Below, piece by piece: positions 36,142 through 43,699 of a DNA stretch of 64,000 nucleotides (positions within the stretch are counted from its first letter, which is position 1; each line of letters opens with the position of its first letter). The DNA is from CADEDV01 sp048498035 (lineage in GTDB: Bacteria > Bacteroidota > Bacteroidia > Chitinophagales > Chitinophagaceae), in contig JBEHYT010000013.1 of the NCBI GenBank assembly GCA_048498035.1, positions 1-64,000 of the forward strand. Reading direction: 5' to 3'. The position numbers and the translations under genes were made by a program. Below the pieces are notes generated by a model. It was not told the origin of the DNA and did no database searches. It saw only the letters and a program-made list of their open reading frames with translations.

Positions 36142-36218
36142 GGGAGGAAAATGATACAATGTGAAAATGTGCTAATGTGATAATTAATTTCTAATTCGGC
36201 AATTCGGTGATTCGATAA
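36123..36218 (+). repeat. Repeated word shared by a gene end and the gap behind it
   Basis: CAATTCGGTAATTCGATAA at 36123-36141 recurs at 36200-36218 with one change. The first copy encodes the last residues and the stop of the YihY gene; the second is non-coding. A looser pair (TTTCTAATTCGGCAA and TTTCTAATTGGGCAA, near 36188 and 36256) follows. Confidence 0.65.
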
Positions 36219-36325
36219 TGAAATGCAAATACGAATGTGGAAATGCGATAACTAGTTTCTAATTGGGCAACCGAAATTATCATTGCTTTTGAACAAAAGA
36301 ATGAAATACTGAGTGAATGAATTTT

Positions 36326-36410
36326 TATTGCGGCCTTTGCGAACCCCTGGCGGACATTGCGTTACAAAAATAGTTCCTCATAAATGCTGTATAGCCAGGA
36401 ACGCAAGAGA
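36326..36410 (-). repeat. Dispersed intergenic repeat, copy B
   Basis: Inverted relative of 24237-24340. The core 36355-36387, read on the minus strand, differs from copy A by a few substitutions and one base of length; flanking TTGCGTTCCTGGC and CCGCAATA words are also shared. Confidence 0.7.
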
Positions 36411-36567
36411 AGATGAAAAGTGAATAGATAAAAATTAAAAGCGTAAAAAAAATGAAAGGTTCACAGGGTTTTCACTTTCACATTGCCACTTTAAAGACTT
36501 TCCTCAATTGTCGAATCAGCGAATGGTCGAATTATTGAATTATTTAGCACATTTCCAAATTAACCAC

Positions 36568-36686
36568 ATTAGCACATTTGTATCTCTCTCCATTACCGAA
36601 TCACCGAATCGACGAATTATCGAATTAATTAGCACATTTGTATCTCCCTCCATTACCGAATCACCGAATCGACGAATTATCGAATT
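36568..36686 (+). repeat. Two-copy 60-bp tandem repeat upstream of glyS
   Basis: The stretch 36568-36626 recurs at 36628-36686, a period of exactly 60 bases, with a single substitution (CTCTCTC against CTCCCTC). Each unit is made of AGCACATTTG, TCTCTCTCCATTACC and ACCGAATCGACGAATTATCG-type words. The second unit ends 8 bases before the promoter box of glyS. Confidence 0.9.
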
Positions 36687-36693
36687 CCCATAT

Positions 36694-36701
36694 TATCTTT
36701 G
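36694..36701 (+). promoter_or_regulatory. glyS -7 box, almost touching the start codon
   Basis: TATCTTTG fits TAnnTTTG and only 5 bases separate it from the ATG at 36707. The transcript would have almost no leader. Confidence 0.6.
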
Positions 36702-36706
36702 CCGCT

Positions 36707-38170
36707 ATGGCAAACGATTCGAACAGGTTCCAGGAAATTATATCCCATTGTAAGGAGTACGGCTTTATTTTTCCCAGCAGCGAAATTTATGACGGACTGC
36801 AGGCGGTATATGACTACGGCCAATGGGGAAGTGAACTGAAGAAAAATATCAAAGATTACTGGTGGAACAGCATGACGCGCATGCATGATAATATTGTCGG
36901 TATTGACGCGGCTATTTTTATGCATCCCACCACCTGGAAAGCATCCGGGCACGTTGATAATTTTAACGACCCGATGATTGATAACAAGGATAGCAAAAAA
37001 CGCTATCGTGTGGATCACCTGATTGAAGCGCATGCCGACCAAATGCGGGCCGACAACCGGACAGATGAAGCACAAAACCTGCTCAACAGCATGGATGCGT
37101 TGCTGGCAAAAGATGATTTTGAGGGACTGAAAAAGTTGATCATAGATAACAATATCAAGTGCGCAGTAAGCGGCACGGCCAACTGGACAGACATCCGCCA
37201 GTTTAACCTGATGTTTGCCACCGAATTTGGTTCTGTAAATACCGAAGCGGAAGACAATAAAGTGTACCTGCGCCCGGAAACGGCCCAGGGCATTTTTGTC
37301 AATTTCCTGAATGTGCAAAAGACCGGCCGGATGAAAATCCCATTTGGTATTGCACAGATCGGAAAGGCGTTCCGGAACGAGATTGTAGCCCGCCAGTTTA
37401 TTTTCCGCATGCGGGAATTTGAGCAAATGGAAATGCAATTCTTTATCCGCCCTGGCACACAGAAGCAATGGTATGAATACTGGAAAGAAGAACGCCTGAA
37501 ATGGCACCTGGCATTGGGCACACCTAAGGAAAAATATCGCTTTCACGATCACGTGAAGCTGGCCCACTATGCCGATGCTGCCTGTGATATTGAATATGAT
37601 TTCCCCATTGGCTTTAAAGAATTGGAAGGGATTCATAGTCGCACCGACTTTGACCTGAGCCAGCATGAGAAATACAGTCGTAAGAAACTGCAGTATTTTG
37701 ATAATGATATAAACCCGGAAACCGGAAAGCCTTTTGGCAATTATGTGCCGTATGTAATTGAAACCTCTATTGGCTTGGACAGGATGTTCCTTTCTGTAAT
37801 GAGCCAGGCTTACACGGTTGAAGATTTGAGTACACCTGAGAAGAAAGATGACCGGGTAGTGCTGAAATTCCCGCCCAGTCTGGCACCCATCAAACTGGCC
37901 ATCCTGCCATTGGTAAAAAAAGATGGGTTGCCCGAGATTGCCCGTCAATTAATGGATGAATGTAAATCCTCTTTTTATTGTTTTTACGAAGAAAAGGACG
38001 CCATTGGCAAACGCTACCGCCGGATGGATGCGATTGGTACACCTTTTTGTGTAACCATTGACCATCAAACGAAGGAAGACAATACGGTTACCGTTCGCCA
38101 CCGGGATTCCATGCAACAGGAGCGGATTCCGCTGAGTGAAGTGAAGGCAATGGTGATGAAAAGCATGTAA
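36707..38170 (+). CDS. glyS: Glycine--tRNA ligase
   Basis: A 487-residue class II synthetase of the single-chain (eukaryote/archaeal-like, alpha2) type. Motifs include the opening EIISHCKEYGFIFPSSEIYD, the motif 2-associated RPETAQGIFVNFL, the FRNEI segment (GKAFRNEIVARQFIFRMREF), and motif 3 in SIGLDRMFLSVM. It charges tRNA-Gly. The open frame extends upstream to 36638, but that part translates the tandem repeat; ATG 36707 (MANDSNRFQ) is right and sits just behind a promoter box. A 423-residue frame on the other strand is a shadow. Confidence 0.96.
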   Translation: MANDSNRFQEIISHCKEYGFIFPSSEIYDGLQAVYDYGQWGSELKKNIKDYWWNSMTRMHDNIVGIDAAIFMHPTTWKASGHVDNFNDPMIDNKDSKKRYRVDHLIEAHADQMRADNRTDEAQNLLNSMDALLAKDDFEGLKKLIIDNNIKCAVSGTANWTDIRQFNLMFATEFGSVNTEAEDNKVYLRPETAQGIFVNFLNVQKTGRMKIPFGIAQIGKAFRNEIVARQFIFRMREFEQMEMQFFIRPGTQKQWYEYWKEERLKWHLALGTPKEKYRFHDHVKLAHYADAACDIEYDFPIGFKELEGIHSRTDFDLSQHEKYSRKKLQYFDNDINPETGKPFGNYVPYVIETSIGLDRMFLSVMSQAYTVEDLSTPEKKDDRVVLKFPPSLAPIKLAILPLVKKDGLPEIARQLMDECKSSFYCFYEEKDAIGKRYRRMDAIGTPFCVTIDHQTKEDNTVTVRHRDSMQQERIPLSEVKAMVMKSM

Positions 38171-38202
38171 CGGTTGCGTAACCGCGTTGTTCGCGAAGCA
38201 GT

Positions 38203-38658
38203 TCAGTTTCCAAATTGCCGCAGGTGGTGATCCAGGTGTTTCCACATGGATTTGCCCCATTGTTCACCGGTAAATTTTCCAAATACAGGATGTGCAAAAC
38301 GGGCGGCTTTTTCGGGGCCGTTCTCATAGAACCTGCGTAGCAGGTCCAGCGTTGTTGTGCGTTCTTTTTGAAAATCCCGGGAGTCCCTGATCTTGAAGTT
38401 TGGAGCCGTAGGTAATCCTGTTTTCCAGGGTGTATTATCGTATAATTTTCTGCGGAAGGCCCAGCCGAACAACCGGCCGATGAGCATTCGCGGAAGCGGT
38501 TTTTCACTCAGTGGCACTTTGAAAGCCTGGCTGCAATGCGCCAGCATCTGTGCCACGTCCATCTTACCCCATTTCCGGGATGATTCCGGCGTTAAGGACA
38601 ACAGGCGTCCAACCGTTTCATTATAAGTTTGCTGGTCAAAGAGGTTTTTGACTTCCAT
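38203..38658 (-). CDS. DUF1569 (DinB-like four-helix) protein
   Basis: A 151-residue protein with start ATG 38658. The sequence fits the DUF1569 pattern: helices with QMLAHCSQAFKVPLSEKP, then HPVFGKFTGEQWGKSMWKHLDHHLRQFG, where the histidines could bind a metal as in DinB/YfiT-like proteins. Role unknown; members of the fold act as thiol transferases or are linked to stress. It ends 32 bases from the convergent glyS gene. Confidence 0.82.
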   Translation of the reverse strand: MEVKNLFDQQTYNETVGRLLSLTPESSRKWGKMDVAQMLAHCSQAFKVPLSEKPLPRMLIGRLFGWAFRRKLYDNTPWKTGLPTAPNFKIRDSRDFQKERTTTLDLLRRFYENGPEKAARFAHPVFGKFTGEQWGKSMWKHLDHHLRQFGN

Positions 38659-38715
38659 ACATTGCTTTGCACGCAAGATAATGTTTCCCGCAAAAAGTTG
38701 GCCGGGGAGTGGCGG

Positions 38716-39438
38716 TTACCCGTATAGTTCCTGGTGTATCGACTTCCGGTCGTAACCCAGTTCCTGGATTCGCTTCTTCGCTTCGTCGATCATATTTTTC
38801 CAACCGCAAAGGAAAAAGGCCGCATCGGGTTTTTCGCGGCAAATATCTTCGTAAAGGGAATGTACGTATCCTTTTTTTCCTTCCCATTCTTCCCGGGAAA
38901 GCGTGGGCAGGTAGTGAAAATCGGGAAGTTCCTGCTCCAGTTTTCTCAACTCATCGTAATACAGGAGGTCTTTTTGGGTGCGACAGCCGTAGAGGATATA
39001 TAATTTTTTATGGGGAAGATTGCGCAGTGCAATGGACTGCACCATGCTGCGGAATGGCGCAATGCCCGTACCGGTGCAGATAAAGAAAAGGTCTTTATGA
39101 TAATGCTCTTCATCAAGCGTAAATACGCCCTGTGCGCCGCGAAAAGTAAGTTCTGTTCCCACTACTGCGTTGTTGAAAAGCCAGGTGGTGCCGGCGCCAT
39201 TTTCCAGTAATACGATTACCAGTTCAAAAACATTGGTTCCATCCGGCCAGCTGGCAATGGAATAACTGCGCCAGCGTTTGTTGGGTTTTTCGTGAATGGG
39301 AAGATCGAGCGTTACAAATTGCCCCGGCTCAAAATCGAAAGATTGAAGTTCGGGAACTTCTATCCAATACCTGCGGGTATTGTACGTTTCATTCTCAATG
39401 CGGATCACCTTGCCGGTTCGCCAGGGTTGAAGGGCCAT
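38716..39438 (-). CDS. Ferredoxin-NADP reductase-like flavoprotein
   Basis: A 240-residue FAD/NAD(P)-binding oxidoreductase. RSYSIASWPD is the FAD-binding RxYS motif, preceded by FEPGQFVTL; FICTGTGIAPFRSM is the NADP pyrophosphate loop and FFLCGWKNMIDEAK the C-terminal nucleotide site. The longer frame to 39582 adds 48 residues that do not fit the family; ATG 39438 (MALQPWRTGKV) is preferred. It probably transfers electrons between NAD(P)H and a ferredoxin or flavodoxin; the partner is unknown. No iron-sulfur domain is attached. Confidence 0.87.
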   Translation of the reverse strand: MALQPWRTGKVIRIENETYNTRRYWIEVPELQSFDFEPGQFVTLDLPIHEKPNKRWRSYSIASWPDGTNVFELVIVLLENGAGTTWLFNNAVVGTELTFRGAQGVFTLDEEHYHKDLFFICTGTGIAPFRSMVQSIALRNLPHKKLYILYGCRTQKDLLYYDELRKLEQELPDFHYLPTLSREEWEGKKGYVHSLYEDICREKPDAAFFLCGWKNMIDEAKKRIQELGYDRKSIHQELYG

Positions 39439-39623
39439 GTAGTGGAATTTTGATGGTAATATACGATCAATTTTAGGATTGTCATGGCCCGGCCATGGAA
39501 ATGCTGCGCGGGAAAATACGCTTGTTGTTTTTTTGCGATCAAGCACAGCTTCTAGTTTTCCACAAAACGCGGTGCTTGGCATAGTATTCGTAATTACATC
39601 AGTGGAAATGATTTTATCACAAT

Positions 39624-39651
39624 ACCATGCAACTGCGTGCAGTTACATGGT
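39624..39651. promoter_or_regulatory. 28-bp near-perfect palindrome before a small secreted protein gene
   Basis: ACCATGCAACTGC (39624-39636) and GCAGTTACATGGT (39639-39651) pair with one mismatch around a central GT. It ends 15 bases before the ATG at 39667. The dyad is long enough for a dimeric repressor or for a strong 5' mRNA hairpin. Confidence 0.55.
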
Positions 39652-39666
39652 GTAAAAAGCTAAACT

Positions 39667-39978
39667 ATGAAAGCAAAAATTATTGCGGCGTTGATCGTGC
39701 TGGTTGCCATAGTTGCTTTTTCTTTTGGAAAGGCGAGAACATCAATAGTAGGCCGCGTTAATCCGCCGGATGCGGCGCAATCCATCTGGGCAATCAGCAG
39801 CACAGATTCTGCGCAGGCCACTACAACTATGCAGGGAGAATTTTCGATGGACGTAAGGCCCGGTATCTACAAGATCATTATTGATGCACGGGAACCTTAT
39901 AAAGATATATTACTTGAAAACAGGGAGGTGAAGGCAGACCAGGTGCTGGACCTGGGTGAAATCCCCCTTAAACAATAG
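39667..39978 (+). CDS. Small exported carboxypeptidase-regulatory-like protein
   Basis: A 103-residue protein with a signal sequence or membrane anchor (KAKIIAALIVLVAIVAFSFG), then one carboxypeptidase-regulatory-like beta-sandwich (SIVGRVNPPDAAQSIWAIS, GEFSMDVRPGIYKIIIDA, LDLGEIPLK). Such single domains are found in many Bacteroidota secreted proteins; alone, its role is unknown. The palindrome at 39624 is close to its start, and a strong terminator follows it. Confidence 0.7.
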   Translation: MKAKIIAALIVLVAIVAFSFGKARTSIVGRVNPPDAAQSIWAISSTDSAQATTTMQGEFSMDVRPGIYKIIIDAREPYKDILLENREVKADQVLDLGEIPLKQ

Positions 39979-40018
39979 TAGTGGACGGTTCAATACGCTA
40001 CTTGGATTGGTAGCCCAG

Positions 40019-40050
40019 GCGGTATTGTCGATGACGATACCGCTTTTTTT
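40019..40050 (+). terminator. Intrinsic terminator
   Basis: Stem GCGGTAT/ATACCGC (40019-40025 with 40037-40043), with further pairing inside, followed by seven T. It ends the small secreted protein gene and isolates mfd. Confidence 0.88.
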
Positions 40051-40075
40051 GTCTTTTACCATGCTGCCCGGTTAT

Positions 40076-40104
40076 TTTGCTATGAAAGAAAAATCGTAAT
40101 TTTG
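40076..40104 (+). promoter_or_regulatory. mfd promoter
   Basis: TTTG at 40076-40079, a 17-base spacer, and TAATTTTG at 40097-40104: a complete Bacteroidota -33/-7 promoter. Seven bases separate it from the ATG at 40112. Confidence 0.7.
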
Positions 40105-40111
40105 CAGTCGG

Positions 40112-43100
40112 ATGAGCGCTTCGAATTTGTTGGAATTGTATCAGCAGACACCCCGCCTTTTTTCGTTGGCGGACAGGCTTTCTTTTTCCCAATCTCAAAA
40201 AATTGCATTGCGACAGCTGCGGGGCAGCGCTCCTGAATTTGTGGTAGCAGCCACGCTGTTGCATCCGTCCTGCTCGCAATTAAACCACCTGGTGGTATTA
40301 AATGATGCTGAAGAAGCAGCCTATTTTCACAATACACTGGAAAACCTGAGCGGCGCACTCGACCTGTTTTATTTTCCTTCGTCATTCAAGAATAAAAAGA
40401 ATTACCGCCTTCTCAACTCATCCCACGTAATGCTGCGAACCGAGGCACTAACCCGTTTCGCCGCAGGCGGCAATAAAAAAGTACTTGTAACCTACCCGGA
40501 AGCCATTTTTGAAAAAGTAGTGTTGCCTACACGGCTTTCAGAAAATATAATTCATATTAAATCGGGCGATGTTTTAAACCTCGATGCCTTATTGCTGAAA
40601 CTGTCTGACTATGGCTTTGAACGGACCGACTTTGTATATGAGCCGGGCCAGTTTGCACTTCGCGGGGGAATACTTGATATTTACTCGTTTGGGAATGATA
40701 AGCCGTACCGCGTGGAATTATTCGGGAACGATGTGGATTCCATTCGGATTGTAGATCCTGAAACACAGCTTAGTGAACGAAAGCTATTGCAGGTAAGCAT
40801 CATTCCCAATGTGGACACACAGTTTGAAAAGAATGAATATGTAAGCATTTTTGATTTTTTACCGGAGAATACGGTGGTTTGGTTGCAGGATTTTGAACTG
40901 TGCCGGGAGCGCCTTGCTGATGGTGAAGATGAACTGGGGCTTTTTTTACAGTGGCAGGATGCTGCAGCCGCAGCAAAGGAAGAAGCGGATGAGGACAAGA
41001 TGGTGAAACAGGCTGTGTCTACGGATGATTTTATCACTGCATCGCAATTTGAGCAGCAGGTGGCATTACGGCATGTAGTGAGTTTTGGTCATGCAAATAC
41101 ACTTCCTGCCTCTTACCAGGTTTTCGAGATCAGTTTTTCTACCAAAGAGCAGCCTGCCTTTAACCGGCAGTTTGAAATACTTATTAAAGATTTGAAGGGT
41201 TGGGAGGAAAAAGGTTTTTCCATCTACCTGTTTGCCGAGAATCCCCGCCAGTTGGAACGGTTGCAGACAATTTTCGATGATCTGAATGCAGGTGTTGTGT
41301 TTAACCCGCTGTCAGTCTCAATCCACGAGGGATTTGTGGACGAGGATCTGAAACTGGTTTGTTATACCGACCACCAGATATTTCAACGATATCATAAATA
41401 CCGTGTTAAACAGGCGTACAATAAAAATAAAGCGCTTACCCTTCGCACCCTGCGGGAGTTGCAGCCGGGTGATTACGTTACACATATTGATCACGGCGTG
41501 GGCGTATACAGCGGTTTGCAGAAAATGGAGGTGAATGGGAAATTGCAGGAAGCGGTTCGGATTCTATATAAGGACAGCGATATTCTTTATGTAAATATCA
41601 ACTCACTCCACAAAATTGCAAAATACACGGGGAAAGATGGCAGTGTGCCGAAGGTGAACAAACTGGGTAGTGATGTATGGAACAAGCTGAAGGATAAAAC
41701 GAAGGCAAGAGTTAAAGAAATTGCCTTTGATCTGATAAAATTGTACGCAAAGCGGAAAGCGCAGGAAGGGTTTAAGCATGCGCCGGATAATTACATGCAG
41801 GTGGAGTTGGAAGCGTCTTTTATTTATGAAGATACGCCAGACCAAAGCAAGGCTACCGCAGATGTAAAACGGGATATGGAGTCGGCTTCGCCGATGGACC
41901 GACTGATTTGTGGCGATGTAGGTTTTGGAAAAACGGAAATAGCAGTGCGCGCTGCCTTCAAGACCTGTGTAGATGGAAAGCAGGCAGCCATCCTGGTGCC
42001 CACTACTATTCTTGCCTTTCAGCATTACAAAACCTTTAGTGATCGCCTGCGCGATTTCCCGGTAACAGTAGATTACATCAACCGGTTTAAATCTGCGAAA
42101 GAGAAAAAAGAAACGCTCAAGCGGGTGGAAGAAGGGAAGGTAGACATATTGGTAGGTACGCACGCCATTTTAGGAAAGGAAGTGAAGTTTAAAGACCTGG
42201 GATTGCTGGTTATTGATGAAGAACAGAAATTTGGTGTGGCCCATAAGGAAAAGATCAAAACACTTAGAACTACGGTAGACTGTCTGACGCTTACGGCAAC
42301 GCCTATTCCCCGTACGTTGCAGTTTTCTTTGATGGGTGCGCGGGACCTGAGTATTATTAATACACCGCCGCCCAACCGGCAACCGATCCAGACCGAGGTT
42401 ATTGTATATAATGAGGATTTTATCCGCGATGCCATTTATTTTGAAACGGAGCGCGGCGGCCAGGTATTTTTTATTTATAACCGTATCAGCGGATTGGCAG
42501 AGATGGCTGCGATTATCCAGGGCTTGTGTCCCGACCTGAGCATTGGTTATGCCCACGGGCAAATGGAAGGGCATAAGCTGGAAGAAAAGATCATGGATTT
42601 TATTGACCGTAAATATGACGTGCTGGTATGTACCAATATTGTTGAAAGCGGTGTGGATATTCCCAATGTGAATACGATCATCGTAAACAATGCACATCAT
42701 TTTGGGCTGAGTGATTTGCACCAGTTGCGCGGGCGTGTAGGCAGAAGTAATAAAAAAGCATTCTGCTATTTGTTATCGCCGCCCATGAGTACACTGCCAC
42801 CGGATTCCCGGAAGCGGTTGCAAACGCTTGAGCAACATAGTGAGTTGGGAAGTGGTTTCCAGATTGCGATGCGGGATCTCGATATCCGTGGTGCAGGAAA
42901 CCTGCTGGGTGGGGAGCAAAGCGGTTTTATGGCGGAAATTGGTTTTGAGATGTACCAGAAGATACTGGAAGAGGCGATACGTGAACTGAAACGAACCGAT
43001 TTCAAAGACCTGTTCAAAGAAGAAATTGCATTGCAGGACGATTTTGTACAGGACTGCACCATTGATACAGACCAGGAAATATTGATCCCGGATGATTATG

Positions 43101-43552
43101 TGGAAAGCATAACGGAACGTCTTTCCCTTTACCAGCGACTTGATAATTCCGAGACCGAGGAAGACCTGCAGGCAATGTGGCATGAGCTCCAGGACCGGTT
43201 TGGACCGATTCCGCAACAGGTGGAAGATCTATTCACTACGGTCCGTTGCAGGAAGCTGGCCGTGGAACTCGGTTTTGAAAAAATGAGTCTGAAAGATCAT
43301 ACGCTACGCTGTTTCTTCATCAATCGGCCCGATTCACCCTATTTTGAGGCGCCGGTGTTTCAACAGATTCTTTCCTATGTGCAAACGGGTACTAACAAAG
43401 CCAGGCTGAAACAGGTGGGCAAATTGTTCTTACTGGTGGTGGAGCCGATTGCGTCTATGGAAGATATGCATCGTTTCCTGCAACGAATGCATAGTGAAGT
43501 AGTGAGGCCCGCTGCCAGGCATACTTCAGCATCGCCGGAGGCGGGGCAGTAA
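40112..43552 (+). CDS. mfd: Transcription-repair coupling factor
   Basis: A 1,146-residue protein, normal for Mfd. N-terminal UvrB-like module (about 10-360, EPGQFALRGGILDIYSFG), RNA-polymerase-interaction domain (about 445-560, LQPGDYVTHIDHGVGVYSG), translocase with Walker A in ICGDVGFGKTEIAVRAAF and the DEEQ box in VIDEEQKFGVAHKEK, helicase motif VI region (LHQLRGRVGRSNKKA), and the TRCF C-terminal domain (FGPIPQQVEDLFTTVRCRKL). It removes RNA polymerase stalled at DNA lesions and recruits UvrA. All motifs are intact. Confidence 0.97.
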   Translation: MSASNLLELYQQTPRLFSLADRLSFSQSQKIALRQLRGSAPEFVVAATLLHPSCSQLNHLVVLNDAEEAAYFHNTLENLSGALDLFYFPSSFKNKKNYRLLNSSHVMLRTEALTRFAAGGNKKVLVTYPEAIFEKVVLPTRLSENIIHIKSGDVLNLDALLLKLSDYGFERTDFVYEPGQFALRGGILDIYSFGNDKPYRVELFGNDVDSIRIVDPETQLSERKLLQVSIIPNVDTQFEKNEYVSIFDFLPENTVVWLQDFELCRERLADGEDELGLFLQWQDAAAAAKEEADEDKMVKQAVSTDDFITASQFEQQVALRHVVSFGHANTLPASYQVFEISFSTKEQPAFNRQFEILIKDLKGWEEKGFSIYLFAENPRQLERLQTIFDDLNAGVVFNPLSVSIHEGFVDEDLKLVCYTDHQIFQRYHKYRVKQAYNKNKALTLRTLRELQPGDYVTHIDHGVGVYSGLQKMEVNGKLQEAVRILYKDSDILYVNINSLHKIAKYTGKDGSVPKVNKLGSDVWNKLKDKTKARVKEIAFDLIKLYAKRKAQEGFKHAPDNYMQVELEASFIYEDTPDQSKATADVKRDMESASPMDRLICGDVGFGKTEIAVRAAFKTCVDGKQAAILVPTTILAFQHYKTFSDRLRDFPVTVDYINRFKSAKEKKETLKRVEEGKVDILVGTHAILGKEVKFKDLGLLVIDEEQKFGVAHKEKIKTLRTTVDCLTLTATPIPRTLQFSLMGARDLSIINTPPPNRQPIQTEVIVYNEDFIRDAIYFETERGGQVFFIYNRISGLAEMAAIIQGLCPDLSIGYAHGQMEGHKLEEKIMDFIDRKYDVLVCTNIVESGVDIPNVNTIIVNNAHHFGLSDLHQLRGRVGRSNKKAFCYLLSPPMSTLPPDSRKRLQTLEQHSELGSGFQIAMRDLDIRGAGNLLGGEQSGFMAEIGFEMYQKILEEAIRELKRTDFKDLFKEEIALQDDFVQDCTIDTDQEILIPDDYVESITERLSLYQRLDNSETEEDLQAMWHELQDRFGPIPQQVEDLFTTVRCRKLAVELGFEKMSLKDHTLRCFFINRPDSPYFEAPVFQQILSYVQTGTNKARLKQVGKLFLLVVEPIASMEDMHRFLQRMHSEVVRPAARHTSASPEAGQ

Positions 43553-43699
43553 ACGCGGAATAAAGGAGTGATGGGTGGCAATTGCAAGATATTCCTGAGT
43601 TTGTTGAGTTAAAGGCCTCAGAACCAGTATGGCAGCCTGATACAGAAGATTTCTTTTCTGCGGGATTTGTACTAATTTTAACAACCAGTACAATCCACT

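Larger units (their letters stand above)
36142..36706. other. 565-bp gene-free, repeat-rich interval
   Basis: No credible gene is present. It holds AT-rich words of the CGAATTACCGAATC and AGCACATTTG kind, a dispersed repeat (36326-36410), a two-copy 60-bp tandem (36568-36686) and the glyS promoter box at its right end. An 81-residue frame across the tandem is just a translation of the repeat. Confidence 0.75.

Noticed and set aside
36142..36706. CRISPR-like array
   Set aside because: The repeats are two adjacent 60-bp units and degenerate AT-rich words without spacers of constant length; no cas genes are present.
36508..36753. 81-residue frame across the 60-bp tandem
   Set aside because: It only translates the repeat units (recurring SPSITESPNRR words); the true glyS start lies behind it in another frame.
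36677..37948. 423-residue minus-strand frame opposite glyS
   Set aside because: A shadow of glyS codon use; no signature, while the plus strand is an unmistakable glycyl-tRNA synthetase.
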